From Mallotus nudiflorus (lineage: Eukaryota; Streptophyta; Magnoliopsida; Malpighiales; Euphorbiaceae): a DNA stretch of 64,000 bases. Below the pieces are notes generated by a model. That model made no database searches and had not been told where the DNA came from. It saw nothing but the letters and a program-made list of their open reading frames with translations. The number at the start of each line of letters is the position of its first letter. Positions within the stretch are counted from its first letter, which is position 1. The position numbers were made by a program, and so were the translations under genes. Below are positions 45,909 to 56,483 of the stretch, piece after piece. The stretch is taken from contig CANTUR010001443.1 in NCBI GenBank assembly GCA_947683625.1, positions 62,001-126,000 on the forward strand, read 5' to 3'.

Positions 45909-47389
45909 ATCTGAGGCAGAGGAGATGGTTAGAACTGTTGAAGGATTATGATTGCGAGATCTTGTATCATCCGGGTAAAGCTAATGTGGTAGCAGATGCC
46001 TTGAGTAGGAAGTCCTCAGGCAGTCTTGCTCACATCAGCGTTGAGAGGAGACCATTGATCCAGGAATTACATCTGTTGGTGGATAAAGGTTTGATGATGA
46101 AGATTAGTAGATCAGGTGGACTGCTAGCTCAGTTTAAAGTACGATCTGTACTAAGGGATAGGATTAAAGCAGCTCAAAGCCGAGATCCTATTCTGGAAGA
46201 GCTTGCAGAGAATGTCAGAGCAGGGAGGTTCACTGATTTCACACTTGATGATGATGGTGTGTTATGGATCAGTGGTAGACTGTGTGTTCCTGATGTGGAT
46301 AATTTGAGGGAGGAGATTTTAGAGGAAGCACATTCTACAGCTTACAACGTTCATCCGGGCATTACTAAGATGTACCACAGTATCAGAGATCTATACTGGT
46401 GGGATGGATTGAAGAAGGATGTCACTGATTATGTTGCGAAGTGCTTGATGTGTCAGCAAGTGAAAGCCGAACATCAGAAGCCTTCTGGGAAGCTTCAGCC
46501 TCTTCCTATTCTAGTGTGGAAGTGGGAAAGGATAGCTATGGATTTTGTGGTAGGTTTACCTCGTTCGAAGGATGGATACGACTCCATCTGGGTGATTGTA
46601 GACAGGTTGACGAAGTCTGCACATTTCTTGCCTGTGAAAGCCACATATTCAGTTGCTAGGTTGGCGAAGTTGTATGTGAAGCATATCGTATGCCTTCATG
46701 GAGTACCTGTGTCCATTGTGTCAGATAGAGGTTAGGTGTTTACTTCTCATTTTTGGCAGAAGTTGCAAGAAGCGATGGGCACTAGGTTAGATTTCAGTAC
46801 TGCTTTCCATCCTCAGACAGATGGTCAATCTGAGAGGACGATCCAGACACTGGAAGATATGTTGAGGATTTGTGTCCTAGATTTAGGAGGTAGCTGGGAT
46901 GATCATTTGTCGCTTGTTGAGTTTACATATAATAACAACTACCATAGCAGTATTGATATGGCACCGTATGAGGCGTTGTATGGAAGGAAGTGTAGATCCC
47001 CTCTGAGTTGGGATGAGATTGGTGAGAGAGCTTTGACTGGACCTGAGATGGTTCAGGATGCTGCAGAGAAAGTCGTCGTGATCAAGCGCAGATTAGAGAC
47101 CGTAGTTAGCAGACAGAAGAGTTATGCGGATCCTAGGCGCAGAGATATGGAGTTTCAGGTTGGAGATTTTGTTTTTCTGAAGGTATCTCCGATGAAGGGT
47201 GTGATGAGATTTGGTAGGAAGGGTAAGTTAGCACCGAGATATATTGGACCGTTTGAGATTCTGGAGAGAGTTGGCACTGTTGCATATCGGTTGGATTTGC
47301 CACCGAGTATGTCACAAGTGCATCCAGTATTTCATATCTCGATGTTGAGGAAGTATATCTCAGACCCTTCACACGTGTTGCAAACCTGA
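45905..47389 (+). pseudogene. pol: Element G RNase H end and integrase
   Basis: Gives the end of RNase H (YHPGKANVVADALSR), the integrase zinc finger (CLMC), core (MDFVVG, IVSDRG) and, after a stop at 46733 (TAG; relatives have TCA), the Glu region GQSER and the GPF module. A one-base insertion at about 47388 shifts the frame before the chromodomain. Confidence 0.9.
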
Positions 47390-47581
47390 CAGTGTGGAAG
47401 TGAGCGAAGATTTGACGTTTGTGGAAGAACCTGTGGCGATCGTTGATTTTCAAGTTCGACAGTTGCGATCGAAGCAGATTTGATGGTCAAGGTTCTGTGG
47501 CGTAGCGACAGAGTCGAGGAGCATACGTGGGAGACTGAAGTTGAGATGCGAGCTTCTTACCCGTATCTCTTTACTTCTTGA
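47390..47581 (+). pseudogene. Element G chromodomain, frameshifted
   Basis: In a shifted frame this reads VSEDLTFVEEPVAIVDFQVRQ, then after a further one-base loss in the segment equivalent to KQIPMVKVLW, the final EEHTWE-like and SYPYLF part, ending at TGA 47579-47581. It is the same group II-type chromodomain as in A and F. Confidence 0.82.
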
Positions 47582-47617
47582 TCTTGTTTTTTTTGGAATT
47601 CGGGGACGAATTCTTGT

Positions 47618-47630
47618 AAAGGGGGAAGAC
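47618..47630 (+). other. Polypurine tract of element G
   Basis: AAAGGGGGAAGAC directly before the 3' LTR start at 47631, as in elements A and F. Confidence 0.92.
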
Positions 47631-50079
47631 TGTAATATCCCGTGTTTTTAAAATATTTTTACACTGTACCGGGATATGCATTGTTAATAATTTCTGTATA
47701 TTATATGATATTTTTATGAGTTGTTATGTATTTAAAACCTATTTTTAAATACTGTGTTTTATTTACAGTGCTTTACGTAAAATTTTCTCGGGACTTGTAT
47801 TTTCGGGGAAATTTTCACATAAATAATTTATTATTAATTATTCTAAATATATTTTCGGACTTGCATGAACTCATACGTATTTTTAAAATACTAAATAAAG
47901 CCTATGTGTGTCTATATTTATTTAATTAGGGTTTAATATATTACCCTAATATTTTATTATTTATTCATTAATTTATTATTATTTAATTATTTTATTTATT
48001 ATTAAATTATTAAAATTATTTATTTATTTTATTTTTCTTTTTATTTTTTTCTTTTTTCTTTTTTTTTCTTCTTTTTCTTTTCTTTTTTTTTTCTTTCTTT
48101 TCTTTTCTTTTTCTTTTCTTTCTTTTTCTTTTTTTCTTCTTCTTCTTCTTCTTCTTCTTTCTTTCCCTCCCGTGCGCCCTACCACCACCCATCCCTCACC
48201 GCTGCAACTCCCGATTCCCGATCGTCGGTGTGCCGCCAGGAGCTCCGCCTTCCCCAGCCAGCCACTCCATCGCCCCCAGCTCCTTCCCCAGCGCCGGTTA
48301 GCCCCCGTTTTCCCTTTTGGCCAAAACTTCTTCCTTTTGCCGTCAACGACGATTCCGGCCACCATTTTTGACATCACCGGTCTCTTTCTTCTCCTTAAGC
48401 TCCAATGAATGTGATTCTAGCTTTGGTTTGAGCTAAAATGGTCTAGAATTGCTTAGGTTTCGAATTTTCAATTTCGGTCACATTAGGGTTTTTGATTTTT
48501 TTGAGCTTCGAATTGATTGATTCATGAAAACTTCCTTCACAATTGTTGTTCCTAGTAGCTTAATATACATGTATGAATTTTTGTAGAATTTTTGGAGATT
48601 TTTTGGATTTTTGGGTATTTTTGAATATTTAATATTATTTTCTAATTTTCGGAAATTAATTATTTAAATTATGAAATTGGAGTTTATGGTTAAATTAGGT
48701 GTTTAAATGAATTATAGGAATTTATTTGGAATTTTTATGAATTTCTAAGTATTTATTTTGAATTATTGAAGTTTATGTAATTTTGGGAAAATTAATTTAA
48801 ATGTGTTTTTAATTGAATTTAATTGGTTAATTGAGTTTAATTATTAATATTATTGATAAATATGTTGAGAAAATTAATTTTGGATAATTTTATAATTTTT
48901 GGTGAATTTTTGAAGTAATTTAAGTATATTTATATATATAGGGGTATTTTGGTAATTTTACCCTAAGTTGGCTAAAAATGTAATTTAATTGGTTTTAATA
49001 GTTATTTAAGGTATAAAAATGATTTCTACAAATTATTTAGTATTTTTAACTAATTAAAACTATTTTTCGTGAATTATTTTCAATTATATATATAATATAC
49101 GGTTTTTCAAATAAAATGAGTTTTTATCGATTTTTATAGTGTTTAAAGGTTAATTATGTAATTTCTACTTATAAAATGAATTTCTATGTTATAAGGATAT
49201 TTTTGGTATATCTGGAATTATTCTATGTTTGTGGACCCCAGTCGGTGGACTGTAGTTTGGAGTCCGACCGTGGGATTTTGATTGTGCTTTGTGTAGTTTT
49301 TTGAAGTGTATTTCTTTGCAAGGTCGGCTCTACTCTTTTGAGTAGAGAGATGTCCATTTTATAGGAGAGGTTCTGCCGGATTTTCGATAGAATTCTCGTA
49401 AAACGTGATATCCAGTCGAACCCTAATTTCTGATTCTGTGTTAAATACTCTAGATCGAATTCTAGGATTTCTATTAGGTTTATTCTAATGTCTGTCGTTA
49501 TTTGTTTATTTAGTTGCACCGAGACCGAGGGCTAGTGGACCAGGCCCGTCGGACCCGTCTCGTGGAGCGCACTAAGTGAGTTGCTATTTTATATATATAT
49601 GCTTAAGATGCATGATTTAGAAATGCATGTTTTATGTTGATTAAATATGCATAAATAATTTGATTATTTCTTAAGTTTATATTAAGTATATTTTTGGTTT
49701 ATTTTTGGTATATAATAAATTATATACATGTTTTGTTAATAAAATATATTTAAAATGATTTTAAATATATTTTTAGTTTAATTTATGATTTGACTGGATT
49801 TATTTGACGTATATATACTCGAAATATACGCGGTTTACTTTTGGTATATTTCTGGTATATATGGGTTATATTGTTATTTCATTTACATTCATGCATCATT
49901 TATTTTTGTGAATGAATGTTTTATATTTATTAATGAAGGATATCAATAGAACGTGCTACCTAGTGGGCAGCACTAGAACCGAGTACGTACCGATACGCCT
50001 ATAGTATTTAGGCTATACTACTGACTATTTGTGGATATTGATTGAATGTGATTATTGATGTGTGAGATATGGTTTGAAG

Positions 50080-50183
50080 GTGTGATTGTTGGAGCTCGGT
50101 TGACCAAGTGTCTCGGGGCCAATCACACTGGTAGTTAGATTGTTGGAGCTCGGTTGACTTAGTGTCTCGGGGCCAGTCTACTG
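50080..50183 (+). other. Tandem long-loop stem-loop pair in G 3' LTR
   Basis: Unit 1: GTGTGATTG (50080-50088) with CAATCACAC (50120-50128), perfect. Unit 2: the left arm reads GGTAGT-T-AGATTG against CAGTCT-ACTGTC; relative to LTR2 three bases differ, each leaving a G-U pair. Loop cores match those in LTR2. Confidence 0.6.
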
Positions 50184-50444
50184 TCTAAATGGATTAAGTG
50201 GATATATTTGGATTAAGTGAGTCTGTATGGCTAGAGTGTTGTTTAACACTATTTTCTGAGGTTGCGATATTCTAGGGTTCTATGTGATCCTTCATAAAAG
50301 ATGATTTCAATAAAATATATATAAAAATGATTTTTCTGCATCTGTGTGAATTTGCATGTATATATTTACATATTAAATATATACTGTTGACTGTATGCAT
50401 TGTCACTTAGTGTGTATGTATATATATTATAGTAATTCACTCAG

Positions 50445-50503
50445 TGAGGTCTGACTCCCCTCCGTTGACTATTTTTCAGGAGAGTCAACATCTTCAGACC
50501 TCA
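50445..50503 (+). other. Two-step hairpin near the end of G 3' LTR
   Basis: TGAGGTCTGA (50445-50454) with TCAGACCTCA (50494-50503), and inside it GTTGACT (50464-50470) with AGTCAAC (50483-50489). The acceptor-like TTTTTCAG|GAG lies in the apical loop. Confidence 0.65.
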
Positions 50504-50888
50504 GTAGTAGGTCGATACACCGGATTTCTTTCGCCCCGGCTTCTTTGTGTAAACTATTTACTTGAGTCTTATTTTTACAATCTAGACACTGCAGTAGTTG
50601 TGAATTAAAGTGTGGGATTTCATGTATTTTATTTAAAAAGATGTATTATATTGAAACTGGATTTGTTCTGAAAGATTTTATATATATGTGATGAGATGAG
50701 ATTTGATTTAAAATCCAGTGATGAAAATGTTATTATTATATTTATGATTTTTATTTCCGCTGCATATATATTACTGTTATTGTTATTATTGCATGTTTTA
50801 TTTTATTTTTAGGCTTGCTACGGGTTCCGGATTCGAAAGAATTCTCGTTCCCTAGCGCCGGTCATGGCCCCTGTCTTGGGTCGTGACA

Positions 50889-52929
50889 TAAACTAAAGAT
50901 AACTTAAATACCAAATGAATTATTTATGCATAATTAATCAAAATAACATACATTTCTAAATCATGCACCCTAAAGCATATATATATATAGAATAGTAACT
51001 CACCCTTAGTGCGCTCCTCGAGATGGGACCGATGGGCCTGGTCCACTAGGCCTCGGTCTCGACGCAACTAAACAAATAATAAATAACGGACATCAGAATA
51101 AACCTAACAGAAAATCCTAGAAACTCGATCTAGAATATTAGATACATAATCAGAATTAGGTTCGACCAGACATCACGTTTACGAGAATTCTATCAAAAAT
51201 TCGGTAAAACCTCTCTTGTAAAACAGACATCTCTCTACTCAAAGAGTAGAGCCGGCACACACTTTGAAAAATAGACACATAATCACATCCATAACCCCTC
51301 GGTAAGACTCCAAACTACAGTCTACCGACCGGGGTCCACAAATACAGAATAATTATGGAAATACCAAAAATACCCTTATATCACAAAAATACATTTTATA
51401 AATAGAAATTACATATTAGCCCTAAAACACAGTGAAAACCGATAAAACTCATTTTATTTAGAAAAATCGTATATTATATATATAATTGAAAATAATTCAC
51501 GAAAAATAGTTTTAATTAATTACAAATACTAAATAATTTTTATAAATCATTTTTATACCTTAAATAACTATTAAAACCAATTTAATTACATTTTTAGTCA
51601 ATTTAGGGTAAAATTACCAAAATACCCCTATATATATATATATACAAAAATTACTCAAAAATTCACTAAAAATAATATAATTGCAAAAATTAATTTTCTC
51701 ATCATATTTATCAATAATATCAATAATTAAACTCAATTAACTAATTAATTTCAATTAAAAACACAATTAACCTAATTTTCCAAAATTACATAAACATAAA
51801 TAATTCAAAATAAATACATAGAAATTCATAAAAATTCCAAATAAATTTCTATAATTCATTTTAACACTTATATTTATCATAAACACTATTTCATAATTTA
51901 ATTAATTAATTTTCGAAAATTAGAAAATAATATTAAAATATTCAAAAATACCCAAAAATCAAAATAATTCCCAAAAATTCTACAAAAATTCATACATGAA
52001 TATTAAGCTACTAGGATCAAAATTTGTAAATGAATTTTTCATGAATCAATCAAATTAAAGTTCAAAAAAAAATCAAGAACCCTAAAATGGCCGAATTACC
52101 AAAATCAAAACCTAAGCAATCAAGACCATTTTAAGTGAAACAAAGCTTGGAATCACACTCACCGGAGCTCAAGGAGAATAAAGAGACCGTGGTGTCAAAA
52201 ATGGTGGCCGAAAACGTCGTGATCGACGGTGAGAAAGAATTCGGCTTCCCGAGCTTATTCCGACCACAACTCGACGGAATAAGGCGCTGCTGGCGGCTGG
52301 GAAGGCTGGGGAAGGAGGTGGCATGCTGGGAGGCACACCAATGGTGAGGAAACGGGATGGCGGACGGTGTTTGGTGATCGGGCGTGCGTCGGGGAAAGAG
52401 AAGAAGAAGTTAGGGCAAAATGGTAATTTGGCTATAAATTTTGATTTTGACAATATAATATGTATATATATGTACTTTACACTATATATTAAAATAATAT
52501 AAAATCACACACATTAAATATGCACCACACACATATAATTTAATATTTAAAATTTAATACACTTAAAAATAATTAAATAATATTAAAACTAATTAATAAA
52601 TAATAAAATATTAGGGTAATTAATTAAACCCTAATTAAATAAATAAATACACATATATACGTTATTTAGTACTTCAAAAATATATATGAGTTCATGCAAG
52701 TCCGGAAATCTATTTAATATAATTAATAGTAAATTATTTACGTGAAAACTTTCCCAAAAATAGTATTCTCGGGAAAATTTTACGTAAAGCACTTAAATAA
52801 TATACAATAATTAAAAGAAGTTTTAAATACATATCGACTCGTAAAAATATCATAATTATATATAAAATTATCAACACTGCATATCCCGATGCAGTATTAA
52901 AATATTTAAAAAAAACACGAGATATTACA
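50889..52929 (-). repeat. LTR fragment H
   Basis: Minus-oriented LTR sequence from the middle of an LTR to its start, GATATTACA at 52929. It resembles the A-type LTR (GC-rich island near 52200-52400) rather than F. Its missing half should lie left of element G but has been deleted. It sits inside the D LTR. Confidence 0.85.
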
Positions 52930-53449
52930 TATATACTTTTGATTATGTGCATTGGCATTTAGTATGCATGTATATATATTATAGTAATTCACTCAGTGAG
53001 GTCTGACTCCCCTCCGTTGACTATTTTTTAGGAGAGTCATCATCTTCAAACTTCAACAGCAGGCTTGTATGCCGAATTTCTTTCGTCCCGGCTTCTTTAT
53101 GTAAACTGCTTACCTGAGTTTTATTTTATATTCTAGACACTGCATTAGTCATAAAATTGTTAATAGATTTTGTATTATATTTGTATGAGTTATGTATTTT
53201 AAGAATTTAAACTGGATTTGTATTAAAGGAGTTTATTTATATATATGAGATGAGGATTTGATTTAAATCCCGTGGTGAAATATTATTTTGATATTTATGA
53301 TTTTATTCCGCTGCATAGTATTTTACTTAAATGTGTTGTTATTATTACTATTGCATGTTTTATTTTATTTTAGGCTTGCTACGGGTTCCGAATTAGAAAG
53401 AATTCTCGTTCCCTAATGCCGGTCATGGCCCCTGTTTTGGGTCATGACA
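52930..53449 (+). repeat. Element D LTR, right piece
   Basis: Last 0.5 kb of a plus LTR with the two-step hairpin (near 52997-53056) and terminus GGTCATGACA. Followed by ATTTG, the duplicate of 21962-21966. Confidence 0.9.
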
Positions 53450-54244
53450 ATTTGAGAGTGTGATTACTGGAGCTCGGTTGATCAAGTGTCTTGGGGCCAA
53501 TCACACTGACAGTCAGACTGCTGGAACTCAGTTGACTTAGTGTCTCAGGGCCAATCTACTGTCCACATGGAATAAGTGAATTTATTTGGAATAAGTAAAC
53601 TTGTATGGCTAGAGTGTTGTCTAAAACTATTTAAGATTGCGATCATTTAGGGTTCTATTTGATCCTTTATAAATGGATATTTTTCAGTATTATATATAAA
53701 GTGATTTCAGCATATGTGTGTATTTGCTTGTATATATATTTATTATATATATTATATTGAGTGTCTGCATTTGACATTTAGTTATGCATGTATATATATT
53801 ATAACAATTCACTTAGTGAGGTCTGACTCCCCTCTGTTGATATTTTTTTAGGAGAGTTTTCGTCCTCAAACCTCAGTAGCAGACCTGTCCACCGAATTTC
53901 TTCTGCTCCGACTTTATTATGTAAACTGCTTACTTGAGTTTATTTTATATTGTAGACACTACAGTAGTTGTTGTAATAAGTTGTATTTATGATATGTATG
54001 TATGAGATTTAAATTTCAGAAGTTTAAACCGAAAATTTGTACTTAAAGATTTTATGATATATGAGATGAAATTTATATTATTAAATAAGTTGAAGAATTA
54101 TTATTTTACATTCTAGATTTAATTTTCACTACACAAATATTTTATTTATTATATCATATTGCATGTTTTTATTTTTTTTAGGCTTGCTACGGGTTCCGGA
54201 TTCAAAAGAATTCCCGTTCCCTAACACCAGTTATGGCCCCCTAT
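53450..54244 (+). repeat. LTR C, right segment
   Basis: Continues LTR C after the ATTTG duplication: the paired long-loop stem-loops (53457-53565, degraded), the two-step hairpin (near 53817) and the AGGCTTGCTACGGG end block. It stops about 20 bases short of its own terminus, where element P inserted. Confidence 0.85.
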
Positions 54245-56483
54245 TATAATATCCCGTGTTTTTAAATGTTTTAATATTTCATCGGGATATGCAGTGTTAA
54301 TAATTTTTGTATATATATTATGATATTTGCATGAGTTGATGTGTATTTAAAACCTATTTTAATTATTGTGTATCATTTAAAGTCCTTTACGTAAAATTTT
54401 TTTCAGGACTTGTATTTTCGGGGAAATTTTCACGTAAATAATTTACTATTAATTATTTTAAATAGATTTACGGACTTGCATGAACTCATATATATTTTTA
54501 AAAAACTAAATAACGTGTGTTTGTGTAATTATTTATTTAATTAGGGTTTAATTAATATTACCCTAATATTTTATTATTTATTTATTTGTTTTAATATTAT
54601 TTAATTATTTTTAGGTGTATTAAATTTTATGTGTGTGGTGTATATTTAATGTGTGTAATTTAATATTATTTTTATATATAGTATAAAGTGTATATATATA
54701 CATATATACATTTAATATTAACAAAATTATAAAGTTTAGTATATTTACAACTTTGCCATTCGTTCTTCTTTTTCCTCTCGATCGTTCCCCATCACCATCC
54801 GCCGCTTCTATCGCCATTTTCTTGCCATTCGTATGCCGTCCGGCATGCCACCTCCTTCCTCAGCCTTCCCTGCCGCCTATTGCAGCCGTTTTCGACGTTT
54901 GGAAGTCGTTTTTGGCTGGAGAAGCCGAAAGTGGGAGCAACGTCGTTCACGATGTTTTCGGCCACCGTTTATGACACCGCCAGTCTCTTTCCTCTCCTTG
55001 AGCTCCAGTGAGTGTGATTTCAAGCTTTGTTTCACTTAAAATGGTCCTGATTTGCTTAAGTTTTGATTTTGGTAATTCGGCCATTTTAGGGTTCTTGATT
55101 TTTTTGAACTTCAATTTGATTGATTCATGAAAAATTCCTTCACAAATTCTGTTCCCCTTACCATAATATACATGTGTGAATTTTTTTAGAATTTTTGGAG
55201 ATTATTTTGATTTTTGGGTATTTTTGAAAATTTTAATATTATTTTCTAATTTTTGAAAATTAATTATATAAATTATGAAATTGTGTTTTATGATAAATAT
55301 AGGTGTTTAAATGAATTATAGGAATTTATTTGGAATTTTTATGAATTTCTATGTATTTATTTTGAATTTTATTAGTTTAGGTAATTTTGGAAAATTAGGT
55401 TAATTATATGTTAAATTGAAATTAATTAGTGAATTGAGTTTAATTATTGATATTATTGATAAATATGTTGATAAAATTAATTTTTGGATAATTATACTAT
55501 TTTTGGTGAATTTTTGGAGTAATTTTAGTATATTTATATATATAGGAGTATTTTGGTAATTTTACACAAAATTGGCTAAAAATGTGATTTAATTGGTTTT
55601 AATAATTATTTAAGGTATAAAAATGATTTCTATAAATTATTTAGTATTTTTAACTAATTAAAACTATTTTTCGTGAATTATTTTCAATTATATATATATA
55701 ATATATGATTTTTCTAAATAAAATGAGTTTTATCGATTTTTAATGTGTTTTAAGGTTAATTACGTAATTTCTACGTATAAAATATATTTCTGTGATATAA
55801 GGGTATTTTTGGTATTTTTATATTGTTCTGTGATTGTGGACCCCGGTCGGTAGACTATAGTTTGGAGTCCGACCAAGGGGTTGTGGATGAGTTGTTGTGC
55901 CTATTTTTTGAAGTGTGTTTCTTTGCAGGGCTGGCTCTACTTTTTGAGTAGAGAGATGTCCGTTTTACAAGGGAGGTTCTGCCGGATTTTTGGTAGAATT
56001 CTCGTAAAACATGATGTCCGGTCGAACCCTAATTTTGTTTTTGTGTCTAATATTCTAGATCGAGTTTCTAGGATTTTCTGTTAGGTTCATTATGATTCCT
56101 ATCATTATTATTTGTTTAGTTGCGCCGAGACCGAGGCCTAGTGGACCAGGCCCGTCGGACCCATCTCGAGGAGCACACTAAGTGTGAGTTACTATTCTAT
56201 ATATATATGCTTTAGGGTGCATGATTTAGAAATGTATGTTTTATTTTGATTAATTATGCATAAATAATTCAATTATTACTTAAGTTTATTTTTAGTTTAT
56301 CTTTGGTTTATTTTTAGTATATTATAAATTATTTGCATGCTTTATTTAACATTTATACTTAAAATGTTTTTAAGTATATTTCTAGTTTATTTTGTAATTA
56401 TATTGGATTTATTTGACGTATATATACTCGAAATATACCTGGTTTACTTTTGGTATATTTCTAGTATATATATGGTTATTGTT
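54245..56483 (+). repeat. Element P LTR, end missing
   Basis: Begins TATAATATCCCG (the usual TG mutated to TA) and keeps the GC-rich island, a donor-like CCAGTGAGTG site, acceptor TTTCTTTGCAG|GG, the nested hairpin and a GTGTGAGTTAC donor. At about 56483 it is fused to protease coding sequence, so the LTR end, PBS and gag are deleted. Confidence 0.88.

Larger units (their letters stand above)
42040..50888 (+). mobile_element. Element G: chromovirus with decayed coding region
   Basis: Plus-oriented: 5' LTR remnant 42040-42663, PBS, gag, pol, PPT, 3' LTR 47631-50888. The LTR subfamily and two gag stop codons are shared with element F. The right end is intact (GTGACA at 50888) and abuts minus-oriented LTR fragment H, so G inserted into H; the left end was lost with part of F's LTR. 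Confidence 0.92.
47631..50888 (+). repeat. Element G 3' LTR, complete
   Basis: 3,258 bp from TGTAATATCC to GGTCGTGACA, the best plus-strand reference copy. A subterminal inverted repeat, ATATCCCG (47635-47642) with CGGGATAT (47670-47677), lies at its start. The T/CT-rich tract is 48032-48165. The usual donor is lost here (AATGAATG near 48405), and the first acceptor reads GCAAGG near 49320. CTCTACTC pairs with GAGTAGAG at 49328-49347. Confidence 0.95.
21967..53449 (+). mobile_element. Element D, outermost insertion in LTR C
   Basis: The left end TGTAATATCC (21967) and right end GTCATGACA (53449) are both proper LTR termini in plus orientation, and both are flanked by the same 5 bp, ATTTG (21962-21966 and 53450-53454). 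The LTR C sequence continues across the two flanks. D is therefore one insertion whose interior is now filled by E, F, G and H. The two LTR pieces total only about 1.9 kb, with a middle section missing, so whether D was a full element or a solo LTR cannot be told. Confidence 0.85.
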
